DNA of 64,000 bases. Source: Bacteroidales bacterium (lineage in GTDB: Bacteria > Bacteroidota > Bacteroidia > Bacteroidales > ML635J-15). Shown piece after piece: positions 13,792-24,543 of this stretch; the first letter of the stretch is position 1; every line of letters starts with the position of its first letter. Where the stretch lies: contig JAISPG010000078.1 in NCBI GenBank assembly GCA_031275085.1, positions 124,001 to 188,000 on the forward strand, written 5' to 3'. A program made the position numbers and the translations under genes. A model generated the notes under the pieces. The model saw nothing but the letters and a program-made list of their open reading frames with translations. It did not search any database and had not been told where the DNA came from.

Positions 13792-15901
13792 TTTTATCTT
13801 CTTGACTTTCTTTTTGTTTTAGTTCTCTTTCGGCAAGATCAATAGATTTCTTTTTTTCTTTTAATACATTGATTTCATCTTGTATTTTAGCTATTTTCTT
13901 TTTAAAATCCTTAATAATACTGTCTGATCCGGTAGAGAAAAAACCCATATTATTTTCTATCTGGATAATTTCGGATTCTAATTCTTTTATTTTTTGTTTG
14001 ATCCTGCTTCTTTCTTTTTCCAATGGTCGTGTAGAACCGCCGTCTTTCAGCATTTCTACTTTAGAATTAAAACTACTTAGTTCAAGGCTGTTTCTGCTTA
14101 AATTTATTTTTTCATAAATTTTATTAATTGCTTTTCTGTATTCATTATATAAGCGGTCTTTTTCAGAACTTGCAACATAACCTATCTCTGTCCATCTGGC
14201 CTGAAATGATTTTATATTTTCTATTCCTTCAGCCTGGTTTTCTGTTGGAACATAATTATTTATTTCATTAATCAGATCTTCTTTTTTTATCAAATTTTCT
14301 TTTTGTTCAACTTCTATATTTGAATAAAAACCTGATTTTGCATTGAAAAAATGATCACACGCCGCTCTGAATCTTTTCCATATTTGTTCTGAATTTTTCT
14401 TTGGAACAGGACCTATTTCTTTCCATTTCTTTTGCAGATCAAGAAACATTTCGGTTGTTTTTTTCCAATCAGTGTTATCTTTAAGTAATTCTGCATTTAC
14501 GCATAATTCTATTTTTTTCTGAAGATTTGTACTTAATTCTTCATTTATAACACTGAAAAATTCTTTTTTTGCATCGAAAAACTTATTACATGCACTGCGG
14601 AACCTTTCATAAACTTCGTTATTGACCTTATTAGGTACCATTCCTATGGTTTTCCATATTTTTTGAAGTTCCATTATTTGTTCCGACATATCTGTCCATT
14701 CTTTTCCGGTTTGCGGAATATTTTCATTAACAATAGCTTCTACTTTTTCGCAAAGAATAAGTTTTTGTTGATAGTTGGCTTCTCTTTCTTCTTTTAATTT
14801 TTCAAAATGTTCCTGATATGCCTGACGTATTTTCCTGCTTGTTTCGCTGAATCTGTCCCATATCTCTTCTCTTTTGTCTGTAGGCACCGGACCTAATTCT
14901 TTCCATAAATTATGCAATTCCTGAAGTTTTTTATATGCTCCGACAACATCGGTTTCCAATAATAACTCTTCAGCTTTTTCACATAATTCTATTTTTTGTT
15001 CAAGATTCCGGCGAAAATCCAGATCTCTGAGGTCTTTATTTATTTTTACCAGATCATAAAACCTTTCTATCTGCAATTGATAACTTTTCCACAATCCTGA
15101 TGCTTCAGAATTAGGAACAGGTCCTGTTTCGAGCCATTGCTTCTGTAAATTTTTAAATTCTGTAAAAGTTTTATTAAGGGATTCTTCACTATTGGCAAGT
15201 CCTTTTATTTTCTCAATTATATCTAATTTTATATTGAGATTATTTTGTTTTTCTTCTTCTTGTTTTTGGACATATTCTGATTTCCTCTTACGGTAATCAT
15301 TTAAAAGTTCTTTCAAATAATCCTCATTAGGATCTTTAGGCATTTCGATTTCAGCATCTTCTCCTGCCTTTTCCTTGAGTTCTTTTCTTATTTCGTCGAA
15401 CTGAATTTTCTGATTTTTATAATATTGATTTTTTAGAGAATCAATTTCTTTTCTTGATTCTTCAATATTAGTTTCATGAATGAGATATCTAAGTTTACTG
15501 AGTATCTCCTCATTTGTTAATTCATTGAAATCGGTATCAACATTGTCGGAATCATTTTCATCAATAAGTATGTCTTCAAATATAACATTTTCACTTTCCA
15601 ATAATTCCGGACTTGTAATAATGTTTTCGTCCGTGTCCGGTACAGGCAGGGAAAGTTCTTCTTTAAAAGATTCCTCATCAACACTGTTTTCCGTCAGTAC
15701 CAATTCTTCTGTTTTTTTATTTTCTTCTATACCAGTCAATTTTATCATCTCTTCGGGAGCTTCCCTATGATCTTCGGTAGTTGTTTCATTAGTTCCTTCT
15801 GATAGTGTAGTTTCTTCAACTTTAGTGTTTTCTACCGTATTGTTTTCATCCATTAAAGATGCATTTTGATCTTTAATTTCTTCAGAGTTTTGATTTGTCA
15901 T
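13766..15901 (-). CDS. DUF349 repeat protein with acidic N-terminal tail
   Basis: Repeated W-x-E-[LIT]-G-x-[VM]-P pattern (WLETGPVPNSEASGLW, WKELGPVPTDKREEIW, WKTIGMVPNKVNNEVY, WKEIGPVPKKNSEQIW, WTEIGYVASSEKDRLY). Confidence 0.9.
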
Positions 15902-16536
15902 ATCAGCCAGATTTTCGTTTTTTTCAATTCTTTGTTTTTCTCTAATTCAATATTTAATTTTTTACATTAATTTTTTTCAGACAACCGGATTTTTCGTATT
16001 CAAATATTATCATTTATTTTATTCTAAACTCAATTATTTATTTTAACTAATTGACATTCAATAACTTAATAAAAGATATTATATTTAATCATAAACTTAC
16101 GAAAGTATATTTTTAATATGTTACAAACAAATTTTTCGTGATTTTTCTGCTTGCAGAACTTCCCAAATTATCAATATAACCCACAATATGAATTTTTTAT
16201 TATATTTCTTTTAGAATATAAAATATCTTCTCTATCAATGTTTTTACGATCACATATATCAGCCTATTATAACAGCTGGTTTTTATTTATCAATGATTTG
16301 TCAGTTAGAATAACATAATAAGCTAACTACATAATTGATGAATATTATTTAAATTGGTGAAAAACTTGTAAATTTGTAAAACATATTATGAAATGAAAAA
16401 ACACAGACGAACATTTATCCTGAAACTATAACAATTTAAGAAACAATAAAATTTTATAATATAAAAGATTTATTGAGCTAAAAACAGATAAAATTGAAAT
16501 TTTTTAATAACAGTAATTTTTATTTTTACAGATCAA

Positions 16537-17247
16537 ATGAATAAAGATATTTTTGGAAATGCTTGTCTTGACTATTTAAATAGCAAAGATAAAAAAATTG
16601 CAATAAAAGTAAAATCAGATATAGTTGAAACAGATGTTATCCCTGTAGAATACTTGTTCCGCAACTTCGACCAGATGCCTGTTCTGGAACAAAAAGCATT
16701 ATTGATCTCGGAAGGTAATATTTTAGATGTAGGAGCTTGTGCAGGGTCACATTCATTATATTTGCAGAATATAGGAAAAAGTGTAACATCTATTGATAAG
16801 TCAAAAGGATGTTGTGAGGTCATGCACAGCAGGGGAGTAAAAAATATAATCAGGGAAGATATCTTTGCTTATAAAGAAAAAAAATATGACACAATCTTAT
16901 TATTGATGAACGGTATTGGTATTGCCGGAACTTTGCCGGAATTTCCTGCGTTTTTAAATCATCTGAAAAACTTACTAAATCCTTCAGGAAGAATTATTTT
17001 TGATTCATCGGATTTGCAATATCTTTATTATGAAGACGACGGCAGCTTAAATATTCCTTTTACAGAAAGATATTATGGAGAAATAACATATCAGATGGAA
17101 TACAAAGGTAACAATTCTAAAAAATTTTCATGGCTTTTTGTCGACCCGTTTACTGTAGAAAATATTGCAAAAGAATGTTGCTTTGAAATGCAATTTATTG
17201 CAGAAGGTGAACATTATGATTATCTGGCTTGTCTGATAAATGAATAA
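16537..17247 (+). CDS. Class I SAM-dependent methyltransferase
   Basis: ILDVGACAGSHSLYLQNIGKSVTSIDKS (motif I), DTILLLMNGIGIAG. Confidence 0.85.
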   Translation: MNKDIFGNACLDYLNSKDKKIAIKVKSDIVETDVIPVEYLFRNFDQMPVLEQKALLISEGNILDVGACAGSHSLYLQNIGKSVTSIDKSKGCCEVMHSRGVKNIIREDIFAYKEKKYDTILLLMNGIGIAGTLPEFPAFLNHLKNLLNPSGRIIFDSSDLQYLYYEDDGSLNIPFTERYYGEITYQMEYKGNNSKKFSWLFVDPFTVENIAKECCFEMQFIAEGEHYDYLACLINE

Positions 17248-17281
17248 ACAATAGTCAGAATATATTTTTATTTTTTGAAGT

Positions 17282-18526
17282 TTATTTTTCATTCTTTTCC
17301 ATAAGATTCACAATTCTGTCATATACAGGAGGATGTGAATAGGAAATAAAAACGACCAACGGATGTGGAGTTAGATTACTCATATTATGCGAACTAAGTT
17401 TCTTTAATGCAAAAATAAGAGGTTGAGATAACCTGTAGCTTTTTGCAAAATTATCTGCCTGATATTCTGCTTTACGACTCTGCATGTTAGTAATAATTCC
17501 GAGAATAGTAGATAATGGGCTGTATATAATCCCAAAAGCAATAAGAGCGATATGGAAACTTGCCTGCTGAACTCCTAAAGACTGAGAAAGAACATCACTG
17601 CCGGCAAACAGACCAAATATAAATAACATAAATCCTGTTTCCAGAATAGATGCAATCATTGTTTTATAAATATGTTTATGCTTGTAATGACCTATTTCAT
17701 GAGATAATACAGCTACTATTTCTTCGGTGCTCATTTCATTAATTAATGTATCGTAGAGCACTATCCTTTTTTTAGGTCCCAGACCACTGAAATAAGCATT
17801 AGCTTTTGTAGAACGTTTTGAGCCGTCAATTACAAAAATGTTTGAAATATTAAATCCTGCTTCTTTACCAAACTCCATTATTGCATTTCTCAGTTCGCCA
17901 TCTTCAAGAGGAGTTTGTTTATTAAATAACGGAACAATAAGTACAGAATAAAACATATTCATAAATATGGAAAATACAACTATCAGTATCCAGGCATATA
18001 ACCAGAAAAATTCATGGTTTAGTTCATAGATATATATAATTGCAGTCAGGATAGCACCTCCTACTATGAAAGAAATAAACCAGGATTTAATTTTATCTGA
18101 AATATATGTTTTTGGAGTAGTTTTATTAAATCCGTATTTTTTTTCTATTATAAATGTATCGTATATATCAAATGGAATATTTAAAATATCTGATGCTAAA
18201 AAAATTATGAAGAAAAATATTAATGGTCTTAAAATATAGTGGTCGCTTATTTTAAGTGCTAAACTATCGACAAATGCAAATCCATTAAAAAGCAACATTA
18301 ATACAATAAGAATAAAACTAAAAGTGGAAGTAATAATTCCAAAACGGTAATTCTCAAATTTATATTTTTGTTGTTGTTTATATTTTTCAGGATCGTAAAC
18401 ATCCGACAACAATTTGGGAATAGGTTTATTAAACCAGCTCGCATTAAGATAATCCAATATTTGTTCAAAGAAAAATCCCAGAACAACTATAGCAAATATT
18501 ATTAAGAAAAGAATTTGTGAAGTCAT
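17282..18526 (-). CDS. M48 family metallopeptidase (Ste24/CAAX protease 1-like)
   Basis: Multi-TM protein with VAVLSHEIGHYKHKH zinc motif and downstream EYQADNFA. Confidence 0.93.
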   Translation of the reverse strand: MTSQILFLIIFAIVVLGFFFEQILDYLNASWFNKPIPKLLSDVYDPEKYKQQQKYKFENYRFGIITSTFSFILIVLMLLFNGFAFVDSLALKISDHYILRPLIFFFIIFLASDILNIPFDIYDTFIIEKKYGFNKTTPKTYISDKIKSWFISFIVGGAILTAIIYIYELNHEFFWLYAWILIVVFSIFMNMFYSVLIVPLFNKQTPLEDGELRNAIMEFGKEAGFNISNIFVIDGSKRSTKANAYFSGLGPKKRIVLYDTLINEMSTEEIVAVLSHEIGHYKHKHIYKTMIASILETGFMLFIFGLFAGSDVLSQSLGVQQASFHIALIAFGIIYSPLSTILGIITNMQSRKAEYQADNFAKSYRLSQPLIFALKKLSSHNMSNLTPHPLVVFISYSHPPVYDRIVNLMEKNEK

Positions 18527-18547
18527 GAATCTGAATAAAAATAATTT

Positions 18548-19114
18548 TTATATTTCGGTAAAGGAATGAATAATATCGCTTAAAATATAATCGTATTTTT
18601 CTTTTTTAGATAAAGGTACCCATGTAACGATCTGATAATATGTATTTTTGCCTTTATAGCATCCCATATGAAAATATGCACTTTGCGATTCCATTTCTCC
18701 CGTAAACCTTACTACTTTAGCTTCCATCCCATTTATAAAAGTATCTTCGCCGGAAATTATCTCCATATTGTCGGCTTCCTCTTCAAAATCGTCAAGTAAT
18801 AATTGTGAATAACCTTGAAGATCTTCAGAATAATCTTCGGAGAGATAAAAATCTTCCAGAAATTCATGAAAGCCATCTATAGGTTGTTCAATTATAATTA
18901 CATAAAAATTTCTTGACTTATTTTGGTATTGTATGGAATTATTCTCATTTAAACTTCCTGAACTTGATAAAAAGTCAGGAAGGTCAACAGAAAATCTGTT
19001 ATCCATAACTATATTTTTCATTTCAAAACTATTGCTGCATGATGAAAATATAAAAAGGATAAATATAAATACCGGAATCTTAAAAATAATCATTTTTTTA
19101 AATCTATACAACAT
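18548..19114 (-). CDS. Putative lipoprotein of unknown function
   Basis: IFILFIFSSCSNSF lipobox-like N-terminus; 188 aa. Confidence 0.65.
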   Translation of the reverse strand: MLYRFKKMIIFKIPVFIFILFIFSSCSNSFEMKNIVMDNRFSVDLPDFLSSSGSLNENNSIQYQNKSRNFYVIIIEQPIDGFHEFLEDFYLSEDYSEDLQGYSQLLLDDFEEEADNMEIISGEDTFINGMEAKVVRFTGEMESQSAYFHMGCYKGKNTYYQIVTWVPLSKKEKYDYILSDIIHSFTEI

Positions 19115-19306
19115 AAATTATAAATTTATAATTTTTTGATGATGCAATATAGCAGCATTTTTTTGTTTTTACAAATGTACCATACTATGCATATAATGAC
19201 AAAGAAAATAATTTAATATAAACCCCGGTTATAAGGTCATATACAGATTCATTTTAAAAAGAGTTACCAACGATACTATAAAATTTAAAAAAATAAAAAA
19301 AAAATT

Positions 19307-19314
19307 TAAATTTG
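19307..19314 (+). promoter_or_regulatory. Bacteroidota -7 box TAAATTTG upstream of pyrH
   Basis: TAnnTTTG match 20 nt before the ATG. Confidence 0.5.
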
Positions 19315-19333
19315 CATCAACAATTTTGATAAC

Positions 19334-20041
19334 ATGAGATTTAAGAAAATATTACTGAAATTAAGTGGCGAATCTTTAGCCGGAAGCAAAAAGCAGGGGC
19401 TGGATGAGAACTGTTTACTTGAGTATGCTACACAAATAAAAACAGTTGCCGGATATGGAGTGCAAATAGGAATTGTTATTGGTGGCGGAAATATTTTCCG
19501 GGGCCTGTCCGGAGAGAACAAGGGATTCGACAGAGTAAAAGGAGATCAGATGGGAATGCTGGCAACAGTAATAAACTCGCTGGCATTACAAAATGCTTTG
19601 GAATCTGTTGGTGTTAAGACAAAAGTATTTACTTCATTTTCTATAGAATCAATAGGCGAAAGGTTATCAAAACAAACTGTTGTCGATGCTCTGAATAACG
19701 GATATGTATGTATCTTATCCGGCGGAACAGGTAATCCCTACTTTTCTACTGATACAGCTTCCGCATTACGTGCAATTGAGATAGAAGCAGATGTATTCCT
19801 TAAAGGGACAAGAGTAGATGGAGTTTATAATGCAGACCCCGAGAAATTTCCGGATGCTGTTAAATATGAAAAACTTACTTTTACCGAAGTATATGAAAAA
19901 TCGCTTAAAGTTATGGACTTAACTTCATTTACAATGTGTAAAGAAAACAATATGCCGGTAATAGTGTTTAATATGGATAAGCCCGGCAACCTTGAAAAAG
20001 TGATTTTGAATGATAATATAGGTACAATTATTACAAATTAA
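19334..20041 (+). CDS. pyrH: UMP kinase
   Basis: KKILLKLSGESLAGSKKQGLD, GGGNIFRG, SGGTGNPYFSTDTASALRAIEIEADV. Confidence 0.98.
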   Translation: MRFKKILLKLSGESLAGSKKQGLDENCLLEYATQIKTVAGYGVQIGIVIGGGNIFRGLSGENKGFDRVKGDQMGMLATVINSLALQNALESVGVKTKVFTSFSIESIGERLSKQTVVDALNNGYVCILSGGTGNPYFSTDTASALRAIEIEADVFLKGTRVDGVYNADPEKFPDAVKYEKLTFTEVYEKSLKVMDLTSFTMCKENNMPVIVFNMDKPGNLEKVILNDNIGTIITN

Positions 20042-20060
20042 AACGCTAAATATAAGTCAG

Positions 20061-20621
20061 ATGGAAGAACTAGAATTAGTATTAGATGCAGCAAGAGAAG
20101 GAATGGCATCTGCAATTGATCATTTGGAAAAAGAATTAGGAAAGGTTCGTGCAGGGAAAGCGTCTCCTGCCATGCTGGATAGTGTTAAAGTAGATTATTA
20201 TGGCGTTATTTCTCCGATTTCACAGGTTGCTAACGTTACTACTCCCGATGCAAAAACAATATTTATTCAACCATGGGATAAATCAGTTTTATCTATAATA
20301 GAAAAAGCTATTATGGCTGCGAACTTAGGATTTAACCCCGCAAATAACGGCGAAGTAATAAGAATAATCGTTCCTCCGCTAACAGAAGAAAGACGTAAAC
20401 AACTGGCAAAACAGGTAAAAGCTTTGGGCGAAAATTCAAAAGTTGTAATACGGAACGAACGTAGAGATGCAATAGAAGAATTCAAAAAACTGAAAAAAGA
20501 AGGAGTATCGGAAGACGCAACAAAAGATGCAGAACAGCAAGTTCATAAAACACATGAAGATTATATTAAAAAAATCGACGAAATTGTTGCAGTAAAAGAA
20601 AAAGAAATAATGACAATATAA
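20061..20621 (+). CDS. frr: Ribosome recycling factor
   Basis: KVRAGKASPAMLDSVKVDYYG, PPLTEERRKQLAKQVK, VVIRNERRDAIEEFKKLKKEG. Confidence 0.98.
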   Translation: MEELELVLDAAREGMASAIDHLEKELGKVRAGKASPAMLDSVKVDYYGVISPISQVANVTTPDAKTIFIQPWDKSVLSIIEKAIMAANLGFNPANNGEVIRIIVPPLTEERRKQLAKQVKALGENSKVVIRNERRDAIEEFKKLKKEGVSEDATKDAEQQVHKTHEDYIKKIDEIVAVKEKEIMTI

Positions 20622-20638
20622 ATTTGGCTTACTTTGGC

Positions 20639-20682
20639 GGGCGATGGCTGAGCGTAGCTTCGGCTACGCTCAGCCATCGCCC
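20639..20682. repeat. Perfect 20-bp GC-rich inverted repeat with TTCG loop (REP-like hairpin / possible terminator)
   Basis: GGGCGATGGCTGAGCGTAGC-TTCG-GCTACGCTCAGCCATCGCCC; no U-tract follows. Confidence 0.85.
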
Positions 20683-20771
20683 GGTTTATTGACAATTATT
20701 CAGAATAAATTAAAAATTAAGTACTTTTAACTTTCAATCAGGAACCAAGTATTTTTAATTAAATTACAGAT

Positions 20772-21770
20772 ATGGCTTCGCAAAATACAGGAAAGATATC
20801 CGGATATTTAAATTCTTTCAAAAAGAAAAAAGTGTTGATAGTAGGTGATGTAATGATCGATTCATACATGTGGGGAAAAGCAACACGGATATCTCCGGAA
20901 GCTCCTGTCCCGGTTGTAACCGTAACAAATAAAGATTATCGCCTGGGAGGAGCAGCAAATGTTGCACTGAATATTACGGCACTGAATGCAACACCATATC
21001 TTTGTTCTGTAATAGGAGTTGATAATTATTCATTGATTTTCAATGAATTAATGAAAAACAATAATCTTAGTACCGAAGGAATAATTTCACACGAAAGCCG
21101 GAATACTACCGTAAAAACCAGAATAATATGCAGTGACCAACACATGCTGAGAGTCGACGAAGAAATAGAAAGCGATCTTAGCAATGAAGTTTCAGCACAA
21201 TTATATACCAGAATAGAAGAAATTGTAAAAAAATACAATATTGATGTCATAATATTTGAAGATTATGATAAGGGAGTGCTTACGCCTGAATTAATTGAAA
21301 AAATTGTGGCTTTGGCCAGGAAATTAAATATAATTACAACTGTCGATCCTAAAAAGAAGAATTTTAATTATTATAAAAATGTTGACCTTTTCAAACCCAA
21401 TTTTAAAGAATTCACAGAAGGTGTGAAAATTGACATTTATAAAAATGATATCGGAAAATTGACAGAATATGCTAAAAAATTCCTGAAAGATACGGATAAT
21501 AAAAACCTTATGATCACTTTATCAGAATATGGCAATTTTATTTCCGATAATTCCGTAAGTTTCCATTATCCTGCAATGTTACGCAATATTGCAGACGTTT
21601 CCGGTGCAGGCGATACTGTTATTAGTATTGCCAGCCTGTTGCTTTCTTCAGGTGCAACGATTGCCGAAATTGCCGAAATATCCAACATCGCAGGAGGACT
21701 TGTTTGCGGCAAAGTAGGAGTTATTCCTGTCTGTGCTGAAGAACTGAAAGATTATTTCAACGAAAAATAG
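20772..21770 (+). CDS. PfkB-family kinase, D-glycero-beta-D-manno-heptose-7-phosphate kinase (RfaE/HldE domain I)
   Basis: VLIVGDVMIDSYMWGKATRISPEAPVPVV, YRLGGAANVALNI, VSGAGDTVISIASLLL. Confidence 0.9.
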   Translation: MASQNTGKISGYLNSFKKKKVLIVGDVMIDSYMWGKATRISPEAPVPVVTVTNKDYRLGGAANVALNITALNATPYLCSVIGVDNYSLIFNELMKNNNLSTEGIISHESRNTTVKTRIICSDQHMLRVDEEIESDLSNEVSAQLYTRIEEIVKKYNIDVIIFEDYDKGVLTPELIEKIVALARKLNIITTVDPKKKNFNYYKNVDLFKPNFKEFTEGVKIDIYKNDIGKLTEYAKKFLKDTDNKNLMITLSEYGNFISDNSVSFHYPAMLRNIADVSGAGDTVISIASLLLSSGATIAEIAEISNIAGGLVCGKVGVIPVCAEELKDYFNEK

Positions 21771-21774
21771 TATT

Positions 21775-22215
21775 TTATTTTTTATTCCTTACCAGATTTT
21801 TTGTAACCAGATAATCTATCGAATACTTTCCTGCCCCTGTAATGAATATACTCGCAAACATTACCATGTAAATAAGACTTGATTCTTTACCGGAAAAAGT
21901 ATCTCCACCATGAGTGATAAAAGAAGCAACAAACATTCCGAACATGACCGGAATAGTAGACAAACGTGTGAAAGCTCCTAAAATAATGAGTATTGAACAA
22001 AAGAATTCAGCAAATACAATTAATATGAATGATGTTTTGGCTCCCAAGCCTATAGGATCGGCAAAATGGATCTCTTCACCTGAAATAAGATGCTGAAATT
22101 TCGGAAATCCATGAGTGAGTAAAAAAGCACCGACAATTATACGAAATACTAATAGCCATAAATTCAAAACATTACTATTAATTTTATTCGAAAAAATCAA
22201 ATTGATAAACTTCAT
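21775..22215 (-). CDS. DoxX family membrane protein
   Basis: LLVFRIIVGAFLLTHGFPKFQHL, ILIVFAEFFCSILIILGAFTRLSTIPVM. Confidence 0.85.
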   Translation of the reverse strand: MKFINLIFSNKINSNVLNLWLLVFRIIVGAFLLTHGFPKFQHLISGEEIHFADPIGLGAKTSFILIVFAEFFCSILIILGAFTRLSTIPVMFGMFVASFITHGGDTFSGKESSLIYMVMFASIFITGAGKYSIDYLVTKNLVRNKK

Positions 22216-22289
22216 AATAATTCTTTTTAATAAATTTCTTTATTAGGAAAACAGACCACAATATTTTTTGTTTAAAAAATAACAATATT

Positions 22290-22898
22290 TTAAATTACAC
22301 CCCAGACAAGAGTATTATTATCTATTTCTAAAGAATATAACTCAAATTGTTTTATTTCATCATTAAGATAAAACTCACAAATGATTTTATTATCTGTGTC
22401 GAACGGCAATACTCTTATCTGTGTCCTGAACTCAATACCGGGATCATTACACAGTTTAAAAACACATTCTTTACAATTCCACAATAATGTAAGGATTTTA
22501 AGATCATTGTTTGCAAATATAAGCTCGGAGTCGGAGAAAGCTCTTTGCGCGATCCTATAAAGCCTCTTGTCAATCTCCTCAATATCTATAGCAGTATTCT
22601 TTTCAGGATGCCATATGACTGAAGCAAAACTATTGGAATGAGATATACTTATATGCCCGGTATCGCATACAGGCTTGCGGTCATCATAACGTATTACAAG
22701 ATTAAGATTCAACTGATTAACAAGAGCTCTGACCGCCAGTATTTCAATACGCCTCGATACGGAAGAAGAACCATTAAGCAATTTTAAATCATATTCATTA
22801 AGATTACACAATTCAAATAATTCTGTTTCATTTTCCGTTATTTTCCATATCCCTGAAACAGAGTCTCCGCAACTAAAATTTCTTAAAACCAAAGGCAT
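22290..22898 (-). CDS. 4'-phosphopantetheinyl transferase superfamily protein
   Basis: ISISHSNSFASVIWH, TAIDIEEIDKRLYRIAQRAFSDSEL, LLWNCKECVFKL (WxxKE-type motif as WNCKE). Confidence 0.85.
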   Translation of the reverse strand: MPLVLRNFSCGDSVSGIWKITENETELFELCNLNEYDLKLLNGSSSVSRRIEILAVRALVNQLNLNLVIRYDDRKPVCDTGHISISHSNSFASVIWHPEKNTAIDIEEIDKRLYRIAQRAFSDSELIFANNDLKILTLLWNCKECVFKLCNDPGIEFRTQIRVLPFDTDNKIICEFYLNDEIKQFELYSLEIDNNTLVWGVI

Positions 22899-22984
22899 AT
22901 TAGTTTTTTTACAAAAATATAATTTTTATTGCTGATTAATAAAAAAAATACATGCAAAACATCCTCTATTTAAGAAATATTTAC

Positions 22985-22992
22985 TACCTTTG
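22985..22992 (+). promoter_or_regulatory. Bacteroidota -7 box TACCTTTG
   Basis: TAnnTTTG match upstream of 23058..23600. Confidence 0.4.
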
Positions 22993-23057
22993 AATTAAAA
23001 TGTATAGAACATACATAATTTTATTTAAGTAATTACGTTATAACAAAAACTATTTAT

Positions 23058-23600
23058 ATGAAAACTAAAACACTAATATTATCGGTAGTTCTATTAGTAT
23101 TACCTTTTTTCAATTATGCCCAGGAATCAACAGAATCTGAAAATATTGGATATTCAAATATTACCGAAATGGGCTTTCAGGTGACCAGTCCACGTGGAGT
23201 TGCTTTTGAGGTAACAACAATAAACGGGATATGTTTCAATAAAAAACATTCAATCGGAATCGGGGTTGGGATAGGAGTTAATGATCATAACACATACAGT
23301 GATGCCACTGCATATAATCCTATTTTTCTGAACTACAGGCTTTATTTTAAACCAGGTAAAACTTTTTCTCCACATGTAAATTTAGCAGCCGGCGGAATGA
23401 TTGCAAAAGATGGCGGCGGATTATATTCATCTCTGACTGCAGGCTTCAGAGCAGGTGTTTTTTCTTTCTCTTCAGGATTATCCCTGTTTGCAGTTCAAAG
23501 AGAAAAAACATATCAAATCCCTTACGAAGGCTACTATACAAAAGTTAAAGATTGGTATTATCCTTTTGGAATAACTATAAAAGTTGGATTTTCTTTTTAA
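23058..23600 (+). CDS. Secreted/outer-membrane beta-barrel-like protein of unknown function (paralog of the next gene)
   Basis: Signal peptide; C-terminus ends FGITIKVGFSF; shares FSPHVNLAAGG / GFRAGVFSFSSGL with the downstream gene. Confidence 0.65.
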   Translation: MKTKTLILSVVLLVLPFFNYAQESTESENIGYSNITEMGFQVTSPRGVAFEVTTINGICFNKKHSIGIGVGIGVNDHNTYSDATAYNPIFLNYRLYFKPGKTFSPHVNLAAGGMIAKDGGGLYSSLTAGFRAGVFSFSSGLSLFAVQREKTYQIPYEGYYTKVKDWYYPFGITIKVGFSF

Positions 23601-23617
23601 TAAAAAAATATTAGAAA

Positions 23618-24142
23618 ATGAGGATTTATAAATTATTTTTTCCGGTCATACTGATATTTTTCTGTACAAATTCAATTGCACAGGAAGATAAAGATAATAA
23701 CATAAAATATTCATTAAGTGTTGAAACCGGAATTATGGGAAATCCTGATTACTTTGCATATGAACAAACAATTGTGAACGGGATCAATATAAAAAACAAG
23801 CATAGTTTAGGTTTAGGGATTGGTGTCGGTGTAAATTGGGATGATGCGGAATATTGGCCATTATATTTTAATTACAGATATTATTTTAAACCGGATAAAA
23901 TTTCCCCACATGTGAATTTTTCAATAGGGGCACTTTTACAAGAATATGACCAGGGATTTTTTACTTCAATAACATCAGGATTCAAAAGATACTTATTTTC
24001 ATTTTCATCCGGGATATTTTTTAACTACCTTCCATATACCAGATCATATGCATTCGATTATAATGGTAATATTTATTATGAAATAGAACACAAAGAAAGA
24101 TATTCGGTCGGATTTATTATGAAAGCAGGAATAACTTTCTGA
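23618..24142 (+). CDS. Secreted/outer-membrane beta-barrel-like protein of unknown function (paralog of the previous gene)
   Basis: Signal peptide; ISPHVNFSIGA, GFKRYLFSFSSGIF, ends VGFIMKAGITF. Confidence 0.65.
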   Translation: MRIYKLFFPVILIFFCTNSIAQEDKDNNIKYSLSVETGIMGNPDYFAYEQTIVNGINIKNKHSLGLGIGVGVNWDDAEYWPLYFNYRYYFKPDKISPHVNFSIGALLQEYDQGFFTSITSGFKRYLFSFSSGIFFNYLPYTRSYAFDYNGNIYYEIEHKERYSVGFIMKAGITF

Positions 24143-24543
24143 CAGAAATATATTTTAATTAATATCCGGGTAAGTATGCATATCTTCCCGTTCCTGAACA
24201 TAATTTTATTTTACTACAGGAGCACATATTTCAAATTAGATCTTTGTTTTTGTAAAAATGGTAGTACCGCAGTTACTGAATTGTAATATTGTATTTTATT
24301 TTTCACATATAAGATTTTTTAAATGAAACATCAAATACGGATCAGTAAATATGACTTTATCAATGTTTTAAAAAGTTATTCCCAATTCAAAAATAATATA
24401 AATTTAAAGTAAAAAGGTTAAAAATAATACGAGAACCCTTCAAAACTGTTAATAAAGAAATTTTTCTTTATATTTTTAGTAAATTATTAAAAAATAAATT
24501 ATACTTTTACTCGTTAAAAAATTTAAGTTTAAAATAAATTGTT

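Noticed and set aside
16000-16536. Possible structured ncRNA in the 630-bp spacer
   Set aside because: No convincing hairpins or conserved RNA motif visible beyond AT-rich sequence.
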